From: a bacterium BMS3Bbin13
GTDB lineage: Bacteria > Pseudomonadota > Gammaproteobacteria > 21-64-14
Length of the DNA stretch: 64,000 nucleotides
Assembly (NCBI GenBank): GCA_002897735.1
Contig: BDTW01000042.1
Span: 44,133-108,132, forward strand
Direction: 5' to 3'
The position numbers and the translations under genes are program-made. Positions 50,329-58,425 of this stretch are shown one piece after another. How positions within the stretch are numbered: the stretch's first letter is position 1; the number at the start of each line of letters is the position of its first letter. The notes under the pieces were generated by a model. The model did no database searches and had not been told where the DNA came from. It was given only the letters and a program-made list of their open reading frames with translations.

Positions 50329-50952
50329 ATGGGCAAACCGACACGGTTGGTCACGGTGTTCGTCGACTATATCTGTCCGTTCTGCTATGTGGGCGTGGCC
50401 CGTCTGGACGCCTTGCGCGCCACCTATGATCTGCGGGTCAACTGGTGTTTCCTGGAGATCCGTCCGGGGAATTCCCCGGACACCGAGCCGGTGGAGACGC
50501 CGCCCTACGAGCCGGAGCGGCTCAGGCGCAAGATGGAACGTCTCGCGCGCATGGCCGAGGAGGAGGGTCTGCATTTCGCCGATCTCACGGTGTCGACCAA
50601 CTCGCATCGGGCACTGCTGCTGGCGGAGGCGGCGAAAGAGGACGGGCGCGAGCCCTTCTATCGATTGCACCGGCGCATCTACCACGCCTATTTCGGCGAG
50701 GGCCGCAACATCGGCCGGGAGGCGGTGCTGTGTGAACTGGCGGCGGAGTGCGGGCTGGGTCCGCGCACCCCCGAACGCGCCTGGTCCGAACCGCGCTACG
50801 AGGAGCGCTTGGCGCGTAACCGCTTGCTGGCCATGCAACTCGATGTCACGGATACGCCGACCTACTTCTTCGGTGACACCCGGGTGGCCGGCGCGGTGCC
50901 GACCGGGCGGCTCGCGGAGGCCGCGCGCGTAGGCGATGTCCCGGTCCACTGA
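50329..50952 (+). CDS. DsbA-family (FrnE-like) thioredoxin-fold oxidoreductase
   Basis: A 207-residue protein of the DsbA/2-hydroxychromene isomerase-like group. FVDYICPFCYVGVARLD carries the redox pair as CPFC near residue 17; a helical insertion follows and the cis-Pro region is TDTPTYFFGDTRVAGAVP. No signal peptide is seen, so it is probably cytosolic, like FrnE, rather than periplasmic DsbA. FrnE-like proteins help in oxidative stress. ATG at 50329 is chosen as the first Met with homology. Confidence 0.88.
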   Translation: MGKPTRLVTVFVDYICPFCYVGVARLDALRATYDLRVNWCFLEIRPGNSPDTEPVETPPYEPERLRRKMERLARMAEEEGLHFADLTVSTNSHRALLLAEAAKEDGREPFYRLHRRIYHAYFGEGRNIGREAVLCELAAECGLGPRTPERAWSEPRYEERLARNRLLAMQLDVTDTPTYFFGDTRVAGAVPTGRLAEAARVGDVPVH

Positions 50953-51039
50953 CCGGGATGTTGGGAAGGCCCCGGACGGGAATGGCGCTTAGCCAAACCC
51001 CCGCCGTTCGAGGCGGACCGAATGGTGTCGATCGTCGTC

Positions 51040-51172
51040 GGCGGGGCGAGCCCCGCCCCACGGGATTTTTGGTTGGGGTGATTGGGTAGGGCCGGGCTCG
51101 CCCGGCCGACGTCGTTGGAATTCCCGCGGCGGCGTTGCGATTTCGGGTGTTGTCGGCGGGGCGAGCCCCGCC
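51040..51172. repeat. Three GC-rich palindromic repeats (REP-like)
   Basis: Three units share the GTAGGGC + palindrome pattern seen at 32.85-32.94 kb: GGCGGGGC-GA-GCCCCGCC at 51040-51057 and again at 51155-51172, and GGCCGGGC-TC-GCCCGGCC at 51090-51107 in opposite orientation. Flanking bases (GTCG..., CCCTAC) are also shared. They occupy most of the 50953-51235 gap. Confidence 0.8.
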
Positions 51173-51235
51173 CTACGGGGAACCCGCTTCGGTCGTTCGA
51201 GCGACCGGCGTGCAGATTCGGCCGCCTCTGCGCGT

Positions 51236-51439
51236 TCAGTAGTGCGGCGGCGGCGTCTCCTCCGAGGCGGGTGCCACGGGGGACGGGGCGAGTTCGCGCA
51301 CCTGTTCCATCAGTCGTTCCACGCGTTCCCGGAGCCGGTCGATCATCCGCTGCTGTTCCACCACGGCGCGGTCGAGCGTCTCGATGGCCGCCTCCTGATG
51401 TGTGAGGCGGATCTCCAGATCGGTCATACGCTGTTCCAT
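51236..51439 (-). CDS. slyX: SlyX protein
   Basis: A 67-residue coiled-coil protein. MTDLEIRLTHQEAAIETLDRAVVEQQRMIDRLRERVERL is one long amphipathic helix, and it closes with PPPHY, the SlyX hallmark. E. coli SlyX is 72 residues; function is unknown. ATG at 51439 is chosen from homology and a nearby GAGGTGG; the track start is far too early. Confidence 0.92.
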   Translation of the reverse strand: MEQRMTDLEIRLTHQEAAIETLDRAVVEQQRMIDRLRERVERLMEQVRELAPSPVAPASEETPPPHY

Positions 51440-51578
51440 GGTCCACCTCGCTCGTCGTGACCTCTCCGGCACCCGCCGTGCGGTCCGGTTCCGCCCATGG
51501 TAACGCAGCAGGGCGCTTGCGGGGCGACTCCGTATGGGCTTGTGATATTCTGAACGCGATGATAAGGGATGTGCGGTC

Positions 51579-51785
51579 ATGCTGGATGAAGAAGTAGAGG
51601 CGACTAAGTGCAGGTTAGGTGAACTGCGCGTGGAGCACCGTGACCTGGACGACGCCATCGCCCGCCTCTCATCCGATCCCCTGGTGGATCAGTTGCAGCT
51701 GCGCCGGCTCAAGAAGCGCAAACTGTTGCTGAAGGATCTGATCGCCAGACTGGCGAGCCGGCTGATACCCGATCTCGACGCATGA
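51579..51785 (+). CDS. YdcH/DUF465 family protein
   Basis: A 68-residue protein. EVEATKCRLGELRVEHRDLDDAIARLSSDPLVDQLQLRRLKKRKLLLKDLIARL matches the DUF465/YdcH pattern, with the LKKRKLxLKD signature. It is a short helical hairpin with a coiled-coil character. Function unknown. It converges with arfB downstream and diverges from slyX. Confidence 0.9.
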   Translation: MLDEEVEATKCRLGELRVEHRDLDDAIARLSSDPLVDQLQLRRLKKRKLLLKDLIARLASRLIPDLDA

Positions 51786-51817
51786 GCACGGGTGTCCGGG
51801 CGACGTCCCCGGCGTTC

Positions 51818-52240
51818 TCAATCCTCGGACGCGACCGCACCGCGGAGCCGCTTGGCGGCCCCGCGGCGGCGCTTGTCTTCCAGACGGCGTTTCCTTTCCG
51901 CGCTGCTCGGGCGGGTCGCGACGCGCGGCACCGGGGGCTGTGCGGCGCGCCGGATCCAGCGAACGAGGCGCTCGCGGGCATCGCGCCGGTTGCGCTCGCG
52001 CGTACGAAATCGCTGCGCCTCGATGATGAACACCCCGCGGGTGTTGATTCGCCGCCCCGCCAGGCGCCGCAGCCGCGTGCGCACCTCCTCGGGGAGCGAG
52101 CGCGAGCCGGCCACATCGAAACGCAGTTGCACCGCGGTGGCCACCTTGTTGACGTTCTGGCCGCCGGGCCCCGAGGCGCGGATGAACCGCTCCTCGATCT
52201 CGTCCTCGTCGAGCGAGAGATTGAGGGTGACATGGATCAT
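51818..52240 (-). CDS. arfB: Alternative ribosome-rescue factor ArfB
   Basis: A 140-residue peptidyl-tRNA hydrolase (YaeJ) that frees ribosomes stalled on broken mRNA. The catalytic loop RASGPGGQNVNKVATAVQLR contains GGQ. The C-terminal basic tail (AERKRRLEDKRRRGAAKRLRG) enters the mRNA channel in characterised homologues. Length is as in E. coli (140). Confidence 0.95.
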   Translation of the reverse strand: MIHVTLNLSLDEDEIEERFIRASGPGGQNVNKVATAVQLRFDVAGSRSLPEEVRTRLRRLAGRRINTRGVFIIEAQRFRTRERNRRDARERLVRWIRRAAQPPVPRVATRPSSAERKRRLEDKRRRGAAKRLRGAVASED

Positions 52241-52316
52241 CGGGTCAGGGTACGCGCCGGCATGCGGCCCCTCAAGTCGGATTCGGGCGCCGTCGCCGCG
52301 GTGCCGGGATAGGCCG

Positions 52317-52610
52317 ATGCCCCGGGGAACGGCGAACTGGTATGTCTATATCCTCGAGTGCCGCGACGGCACTTTCTATACCGGAATCACCACCGATCCG
52401 GTACGCCGCCTTGCCGAGCACAATCGCGGCGCTTTGGGTGCCCGCTACACGCGCGCCCGGCGCCCGGTTCGCCTGGTCTATCAGGAGCCGGCGGCCTCGC
52501 GCGCGGCGGCCTCGCGCCGCGAGCATGTCCTGCGGCGTCTGCACCGTGCGGACAAACGGACCCTCGTGGCCGCCGGGTCCGCGGAAGACCGTGTCGTTTC
52601 CGTCGAATAG
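52317..52610 (+). CDS. GIY-YIG domain protein (UPF0213-like)
   Basis: A 97-residue single-domain GIY-YIG nuclease-like protein. WYVYILECRDGTFYTGITTDPVRRLAEHNRG shows the YVYIL...YTGIT form of the GIY-YIG motif, the conserved Arg and the HN. The E. coli member YhbQ is about 100 residues and acts on DNA in vitro. ATG at 52317 is chosen from homology. It starts 76 bp from the arfB start, divergently. Confidence 0.92.
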   Translation: MPRGTANWYVYILECRDGTFYTGITTDPVRRLAEHNRGALGARYTRARRPVRLVYQEPAASRAAASRREHVLRRLHRADKRTLVAAGSAEDRVVSVE

Positions 52611-53131
52611 TTCCGCTATTCGACTACGCGCGGATCCCGCCCGCCTTTTCGTCGGGGCCGTGGCACGGATGCCCGCCGCCGTGTGACCGTTCGGTTCGGG
52701 CTTGGCGGGACTGTTCTCCGTCCCGGCATCTGCGTCGCCCCTCTCTGCGTCGTAAACCGCGAGGCCGGTATTCCACATCGCCGCCGCATACCAGCGCGGC
52801 GGAAAAAGGAGTCGAGAGAGGGGAAACAGCGCCCGGGCGCATAGGGCCGTCCGTGGCGCATTACAGGGGCGCCCTCCCGAGTATTCGCGGTCCCTTTGGG
52901 GGGCCGTCCGCCCGTTGGGCGGCCGAAGGCATTCTTTCTTCTATAATAATAAGCACCATATGAGCGGGAAATTGCGCAACCATGCCCGGGGGGCTTGACA
53001 TCCCAAAATTTATTTTCTAACCTTTACGTAAGATATATATACAGAGAGGCCCAATGGCCTGCGTTCGGCGGGATCTGTTTTCAGATACGGACGCAGGTGA
53101 TCGAAATCAAAGCGAAGAGGAGGGCGAAGGA
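52611..53131 (+). promoter_or_regulatory. Gene-free AT-rich leader of the dsrE2 cassette
   Basis: No gene is supported. From about 52930 the composition changes sharply to AT-rich. It contains a TATAAT at 52942-52947, a perfect TTGACA at 52995-53000, and a TTACGTAA palindrome at 53024-53031 followed by a run of TA repeats. The TTGACA has only a weak -10 (TAACCT) at 17 bp, as expected for MerR-controlled promoters with poor spacing. The MerR two genes downstream is the likely regulator. Confidence 0.45.
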
Positions 53132-53743
53132 ATGGCGACCTCACCGGAAAACATGCGGCGGGAACAGCTCGATTCATGGTTCGACCAGCGCCTGGGTGAG
53201 CGGCTTCCCGAAAAACTGAAGGAGATCGAGGCGGCGAAAACTCCTTCCATGACGATCATCGTCACCAAGGGCACGCTGGACTGGGCCTATCCACCGTTCA
53301 TTCTGGCTTCCACCGCCTCCGCGCTGGGCTGGGAGGTGTCCACATTTTTCACCTTCTACGGTCTGCTGCTGCTGAAGAAGGATCTCGGCACCACGCTCAG
53401 TCCGCTTGGCAATCCGGCCATGCCGATGAAGATGCCGTTCGGTCCCCGGTGGTTCCAGAACATCGAGTGGCCGATACCGAACCTGATCATGGCAAACGTC
53501 CCCGGCTTTGAGAAGTTTGCCACGGCCCTGATGAAGAAGACTTTCAAGAACAAGGGGGTGGCCACGGTCGAGGAACTGCGTCGGTTATGCCTGGAGGCGG
53601 GCGTGAAAATGATCGCCTGCCAGATGACGGTGGACGTGTTCGGTTACAGCCGGGATGACTTCATTCCCGAGGTGGCGGACTACGCGGGTGCGGCCAGTTT
53701 TCTGCCGGTCGCGCAAAAAAGCGACGTAACGCTGTTTATCTGA
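53132..53743 (+). CDS. dsrE2: DsrE2-type (DsrE/DsrF-like) sulfur-carrier-family protein
   Basis: A 203-residue protein of the DsrE2/peroxiredoxin-like group. TIIVTKGTLDWAYPPFILASTASALGWEVSTFFTFYGLLLLKK is the N-terminal core with a hydrophobic, possibly membrane-embedded helix; KGVATVEELRRLCLEAGVKMIACQMTVDVFGYSRDDF carries the conserved Cys in IACQMT, and the C-terminus reads KSDVTLFI. In sulfur oxidisers DsrE2 lies with tusA and rhodanese and is thought to move persulfide sulfur. Neither is present here. ATG at 53132 is preferred over the earlier Met because GAAGGA precedes it. First gene of a three-gene cassette. Confidence 0.88.
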   Translation: MATSPENMRREQLDSWFDQRLGERLPEKLKEIEAAKTPSMTIIVTKGTLDWAYPPFILASTASALGWEVSTFFTFYGLLLLKKDLGTTLSPLGNPAMPMKMPFGPRWFQNIEWPIPNLIMANVPGFEKFATALMKKTFKNKGVATVEELRRLCLEAGVKMIACQMTVDVFGYSRDDFIPEVADYAGAASFLPVAQKSDVTLFI

Positions 53744-53816
53744 TCCTTCAGTCGAATCACCCCCGGTGTGGCCGGGGGCCTACCTCCACTGAGTCAATAA
53801 ACACTCGGGTGACACC

Positions 53817-54125
53817 ATGAATATCACGAAACTGCCCATACGTGGAAAAGAACCGGACATCAGGGCGTTTGCCGAAATCGATCCGGAAAAATCGGGTCCG
53901 CAGCACGCCGCGGTCCTGATCCATACCAACGGCGCCCTTGACGAATCGGCCGCCCGGCATGTGATTCATAAGCTGAATCAGGTCGAGGGGGTTTCCGAAA
54001 CACGGTTCACCCTCGAAAAGGATCATCTGATCATGGTGGCCTATGACCAACATGCTGTAAAAGCGGTGCAGTTGCTGGAAAAGGTGAGGGAACTCGGACA
54101 TGAAGCACAGCTCGTCGGGCTGTAG
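53817..54125 (+). CDS. Small ferredoxin-fold (HMA-like) protein without CxxC
   Basis: A 102-residue protein. AAVLIHTNGALDESAARHVIHKLNQVEGVSETRFTLEKDHLIMVAYDQHAVKAVQLLEKVRELGHEAQLVGL follows the beta-alpha-beta-beta-alpha-beta order of heavy-metal-associated domains, but the metal-binding CxxC is replaced by TNGALDES. It has no cysteine, so it does not bind metal in the usual way; binding of a partner, such as DsrE2, is a guess. It is the middle gene of the cassette, 73 bp after dsrE2 and 10 bp before merR. Confidence 0.75.
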   Translation: MNITKLPIRGKEPDIRAFAEIDPEKSGPQHAAVLIHTNGALDESAARHVIHKLNQVEGVSETRFTLEKDHLIMVAYDQHAVKAVQLLEKVRELGHEAQLVGL

Positions 54126-54135
54126 AGGGACGCAC

Positions 54136-54651
54136 ATGCCGGGAAAACAGGAGATCAGTGCCGCCGACCGGAACGGACCCGACTATAAAATCGGCGAGGT
54201 CGCCGGGCTGCTGGATACGACTCCCCGAACATTGCGGTTCTACGAGGAACAGGGCATGTTGACGCCGTTCCGGACCGCCAGGGGGACGCGGCTCTATTCG
54301 CAAGAGGATATTGCGCGCCTGCGTGTCATTCAACATCTGGTGCGTCTCGATGTGCCCTTGCGCACCGTCCGCGAACTGGCCGTTGCCCGACCTGAAAGCC
54401 GAAGCGGAGACGAGGCCAGTCACAAGGTCTTCGCGTTGTTGAACGAACTCCGCCTGGATGTGGAAGAGAAGAAACGGGAATGTCAGGATGCGCTGCGGCA
54501 GATCTCCGCCGCCCTGCAACTCGTCGAGCAGTGTTTCGGATGCCGGAACAAGCCCACTTCCCGGGGCTGCAAAGGCTGCCCGGTGGAGGCGCAAACCGAT
54601 AAGTCGCGCCTGTTCCACCTGATTTTGGATCAGGGGAAAGCCATGAGATAA
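54136..54651 (+). CDS. MerR family regulator with C-terminal Cys cluster
   Basis: A 171-residue activator-repressor. The N-terminal winged HTH is YKIGEVAGLLDTTPRTLRFYEEQGMLTPFRTARGTRLYSQEDI; a dimerisation helix follows to about residue 130. The tail holds CFGCRNKPTSRGCKGCP, four cysteines in CxxC...CxxC pairing, typical of a metal, Fe-S or thiol sensor. It probably controls its own cassette (dsrE2, small protein, merR) from the odd promoter near 53.0 kb in response to sulfur, metal or redox signals. ATG at 54136 follows GAGGG. It converges with nifJ. Confidence 0.9.
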   Translation: MPGKQEISAADRNGPDYKIGEVAGLLDTTPRTLRFYEEQGMLTPFRTARGTRLYSQEDIARLRVIQHLVRLDVPLRTVRELAVARPESRSGDEASHKVFALLNELRLDVEEKKRECQDALRQISAALQLVEQCFGCRNKPTSRGCKGCPVEAQTDKSRLFHLILDQGKAMR

Positions 54652-54673
54652 CCCCGTGCGCGGACCGGCCGTT

Positions 54674-57600
54674 TCAGTCCTTCGGGGGTTCGGGCGGCTG
54701 ATCCACGCCGGCGTCGTGCGCATAGCGCCGGAAGCGCGCGTCGACGTCTTCCTGGGCGGCGCGCAGAAGCCGCTCGGCATTCTCGGGGTTCGTTTTCCAC
54801 AGCAGGCTGAAGCGCGTCTCCGTCAAGGCGAAGTCCCGGTACGGGATCGACGGGCGGGCGTAGTCGAGGCGCAGCGGATTCTTTCCCTGCGCGGTGCGTC
54901 GCGGGTCATAGCGCAACAGCGGCCAATGCCCGCTCTTCACCGCCAGCGTCTGCTGGCGCAGGTTGTTCGCCAGGTCCACGCCGTGCGCGATGCACGGGCT
55001 GTAGGCGATGATCAGCGACGGTCCCGGATAGGATTCCGCCTCCAGGAACGCACGCAACGTCTGCACGTCCTTGGCGCCGAACGCCACCTGCGCCACGTAT
55101 GCGTTGCCGTAGTCCATGGCGATGCGGGCGAGGTCCTTCTTGGCGCCCGGTTTCCCGGCCGCGGAGAACTTCGCGACCGCCCCGCGCGGCGTGGCCTTCG
55201 ATGTCTGGCCGCCGGTGTTCGAATAGACCTCGGTGTCCAGCACCAGAATGTTCACGTCGCGGTCCGAGGCGAGCACCTGGTCGACCCCTCCGAAGCCGAT
55301 GTCGTAGGCCCAGCCGTCACCGCCGATGATCCATACGCTGCGCCGGATCAGGAACTCGGCGAGCGATTCGAGCCGTCGCGCGGCGGGGTCGTCCAGCTCG
55401 CGCAGCCGTGTGCGCAGTTGCGCGATCCGCTCGCGCTGTTCATGGATGCCGGCCTCGGTGGATTGATCGGCGCCGGTCAGGGCGTCGATCGGCTCGTCGC
55501 CGATCGACGGGCGCAACGCCTCGAGCAGGACGCGCGCCTGGCGGGCCTGCTGGTCGATCGCGATGCGCATTCCCAGCCCGAACTCCGCGTTGTCCTCGAA
55601 CAGCGAGTTGGACCATGCCGGGCCGCGGCCCTCGGCGTTGGCGGTCCACGGCGTCGTCGGCAGATTGCCGCCGTAGATCGAGGAGCATCCGGTCGCGTTG
55701 GCGACCACCATGCGGTCCCCGAAGAGCTGGGTGGCCAGACGCAGATAGGGCGTCTCCCCGCAGCCCACGCACGCGCTGGAGAACTCGAACAGCGGCTGCA
55801 GCACCATGGAGCCCTTGATGGTCTCGCGGCGCAGCCGGGCGCGGTCGTACTCCGGGAGCGACTGGAAGAATGCCCAGTTGGCGCGTTCCGCCTCCTGCAG
55901 CGGCGCGTGCGGCGCCATGTTGAGTGCCTTGCGGTCGGGATCGCGCTTGTCGCGGATCGGGCAGATCTCGACGCACAGGCCGCAGCCGGTGCAGTCCTCG
56001 GGGGCCACCTGGTAGCTGATGTGCAACCCGGGCTCGAAGTCCCGGCCCTTGACCGGCACGTGCTTGAAGCTCGCCGGGGCGGCATCGGCGAGTTGCGCCG
56101 GGAACAGCTTGCTGCGGATCGCCGCGTGCGGACACACGAACGGGCACTTGCCGCAATGGGTGCACAGGTCCGGCTCCCATACCGGGATCTCGACGGCCAG
56201 GTTGCGCCGCTCCCAGGCCGCGGTTCCGAGCGGATAGGTGCCGTCGACCGGCAGGGCGCTGACCGGGAGGGCGTCGCCGCGCCCGGCGATCAGCTCGCCG
56301 GTGAGGCGGCGCACCGATTCCGGGGCCTCGGCGGGCAGCGGCGCAGGCCGGTCGAAACCGCCGGTGACGCGTCCCGGAACCGCGACCCGGTACAGGGCCA
56401 CCAGCGCCGCCGAGATCGCACGCAGGTTGGCCTCGACGATGTCCGGTCCGCGCTTTCCGTAGGTCTTGCGTACGGCATCGCGGATCGCCTCGATCGCCTC
56501 GTCGCGCGGCAATACCCCGCTGATCGCGAAAAAGCAGGTCTGCATGACCGTGTTGACGCGCGTCCCGAGACCGTTCTCCTCGGCGATGCGGTAGGCGTCG
56601 ATGGCGTGGAACTCCAGGTGTTTTTCGAGGATCCGGCGCTGCATCTCGCGCGGCAGGGTGTCCCATACGGCGTCCGGTGCGGCGGGTGAGTTGAGCAGGA
56701 ACACACCGCCCGGCGCGGCATGGGCGAGCACGTCGTAGCGCTTCAGAAACTGCGACTGGTGACAGGCGACGAACTGCGCCTCCTCGGTGCCGATCAGATA
56801 CGGCGCCCGGATGGGTTGCGGGCCGAAGCGCAGATGGGAGACGGTGACCGCGCCGGCCTTCTTGGAGTCGTAGACGAAGTAGCCCTGCACGTGCAACCCG
56901 GTTGCACCGCCGATGATCCGGATGGAGTTCTTGTTCGCGCTGACGGTCCCGTCGGAGCCGAGGCCGTAGAAGACGCAGTGCGTCGCGGAGTCGCCGGCCT
57001 CGGTGCGGAAGCGTGCGTCCCACTCCAGGCTGGTGTGGCTCACGTCGTCGTGGATCCCGATCGTGAAGGGGTGGCGCGGGCGTTCGCGGCGCAGCTCGTC
57101 GAACACCGCCTTCGCCATGCCGGGGGTGAATTCCTTGGACGAGAGCCCGTAGCGCCCGCCCGTCACCACCGGGAACTCCTCCGGCCGCGGCCCGTCCTGC
57201 GTCCAGGCGCGGGCGAGCGCCGTGGCGACGTCCTTGTAGAGGGGCTCGCCGTCGGCGCCGGGTTCCTTGGTGCGGTCGAGTACCGCAATGCGACGCACGC
57301 TCCGCGGCAGTGCGGCGAGGAACCGCCCGGCATCGAACGGCCGGTACAGGCGCACCTTCAACACACCGACCCGCTCGCCGCGGGCGGTGAGGTGGCGGAC
57401 GCTTTCCTCGACGGTCTCGGCGCCGGAGCCCATCAGGATCACCACGCGCTCGGCGTCGGGGGCGCCCACGTAGTCGAACGCCCGGTATACGCGCCCGGTG
57501 AGTGCGGCGAAGCGTTCCATCACCCCCTCGACGATCCCCGGCATGGCCTGGTAGTAGGGGTTGACGCGCTCGCGACTCTGGAAGTACACGTCCGGATTCT

Positions 57601-58261
57601 GGGAACTGCCGCGCAGCACGGGATGCTCCGGGGACAGCGCACGGGCGCCATGCTCCGCGAGGCGCGCGGTGTCGATCATTTCCGCCGCCAGTTCTTCGGT
57701 CACGGGCTCGATGTCGTCGATCTCATGCGAGGTGCGGAAGCCGTCGAAGAAGTGGACGATGGGGATGCGCGACTCCAGTGTGGCGGCCTGCGCGATGAGT
57801 GCGAGGTCGGCGGCCTCCTGGACGGAGTTCGAGGCGAGGATCGCGAAGCCGGTGGCGCGTGCCGCCATCACGTCGGAGTGGTCGCAGAAGATCGACAGGG
57901 CGTGGGTGGCGAGCGAGCGGGCCGCCACGTGGAAGACCGCCGGCGTCAGCTCGCCGGCGATCTTGTACATGTTCGGCAGCATCAGGAGCAGGCCCTGCGA
58001 ACTGGTGAAGGTGGTGCTCAGTGCACCGCTCTGCAGCGCGCCGTGTATTGCGCCGGCCGCGCCCGCCTCGCTCTGCATCTGCACGATCTCGGGGACCGCA
58101 CCCCAGAGATTGGTCCGACCCTGCGTCGCCCACGCATCGGCCAACTCGCCCATGGGGGAGGCGGGGGTGATCGGATAGATCGCGATGACCTCGTTGGTCA
58201 GGTAGGCGATACGCGCGACGGCCTCGTTGCCGTCGAGAATGGCGGTACTCCGGTGCGCCAT
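54674..58261 (-). CDS. nifJ: Pyruvate:ferredoxin (flavodoxin) oxidoreductase, single chain
   Basis: A 1195-residue homodimeric-type PFOR converting pyruvate + CoA + oxidised ferredoxin to acetyl-CoA + CO2. Order of domains: PYR-type (IYPITPASPMGELADAW), domain II/III including GSDGTVSANKNSI and CoA-binding, then a 2[4Fe-4S] ferredoxin domain (CTHCGKCPFVCP and CTGCGLCVEICP near 690-755), proximal-cluster cysteines (SACVGCGETPY, TGCSSIYGGN) and the TPP domain (IGGDGWAYDIGFGGVDQVL with VYSNTGGQ). Full usual length, no frameshift. ATG at 58261 begins the homology. Its electrons could reduce ferredoxin for the Ehr-type complex; that link is speculative. In an autotroph it could also run in reverse. 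Confidence 0.96.
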   Translation of the reverse strand: MAHRSTAILDGNEAVARIAYLTNEVIAIYPITPASPMGELADAWATQGRTNLWGAVPEIVQMQSEAGAAGAIHGALQSGALSTTFTSSQGLLLMLPNMYKIAGELTPAVFHVAARSLATHALSIFCDHSDVMAARATGFAILASNSVQEAADLALIAQAATLESRIPIVHFFDGFRTSHEIDDIEPVTEELAAEMIDTARLAEHGARALSPEHPVLRGSSQNPDVYFQSRERVNPYYQAMPGIVEGVMERFAALTGRVYRAFDYVGAPDAERVVILMGSGAETVEESVRHLTARGERVGVLKVRLYRPFDAGRFLAALPRSVRRIAVLDRTKEPGADGEPLYKDVATALARAWTQDGPRPEEFPVVTGGRYGLSSKEFTPGMAKAVFDELRRERPRHPFTIGIHDDVSHTSLEWDARFRTEAGDSATHCVFYGLGSDGTVSANKNSIRIIGGATGLHVQGYFVYDSKKAGAVTVSHLRFGPQPIRAPYLIGTEEAQFVACHQSQFLKRYDVLAHAAPGGVFLLNSPAAPDAVWDTLPREMQRRILEKHLEFHAIDAYRIAEENGLGTRVNTVMQTCFFAISGVLPRDEAIEAIRDAVRKTYGKRGPDIVEANLRAISAALVALYRVAVPGRVTGGFDRPAPLPAEAPESVRRLTGELIAGRGDALPVSALPVDGTYPLGTAAWERRNLAVEIPVWEPDLCTHCGKCPFVCPHAAIRSKLFPAQLADAAPASFKHVPVKGRDFEPGLHISYQVAPEDCTGCGLCVEICPIRDKRDPDRKALNMAPHAPLQEAERANWAFFQSLPEYDRARLRRETIKGSMVLQPLFEFSSACVGCGETPYLRLATQLFGDRMVVANATGCSSIYGGNLPTTPWTANAEGRGPAWSNSLFEDNAEFGLGMRIAIDQQARQARVLLEALRPSIGDEPIDALTGADQSTEAGIHEQRERIAQLRTRLRELDDPAARRLESLAEFLIRRSVWIIGGDGWAYDIGFGGVDQVLASDRDVNILVLDTEVYSNTGGQTSKATPRGAVAKFSAAGKPGAKKDLARIAMDYGNAYVAQVAFGAKDVQTLRAFLEAESYPGPSLIIAYSPCIAHGVDLANNLRQQTLAVKSGHWPLLRYDPRRTAQGKNPLRLDYARPSIPYRDFALTETRFSLLWKTNPENAERLLRAAQEDVDARFRRYAHDAGVDQPPEPPKD

Positions 58262-58425
58262 GGCGGCCCTTCTCGAATTACATCGGGGATGTGATGGACG
58301 GCGGGAACCCGGGCGCGACAACCGACCCCGCGCCCCGTACGGCTACTGTAGAGATCGGCGTGCGGGGCGGCATTGACGCCGGTCAAGAACCGCAGACGGG
58401 GGGGGCCGCGGTGCCCCGGTTCCGG

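Noticed and set aside
54656-56689. 677-codon plus-strand ORF
   Set aside because: Antisense to nifJ; no homology-like motifs.
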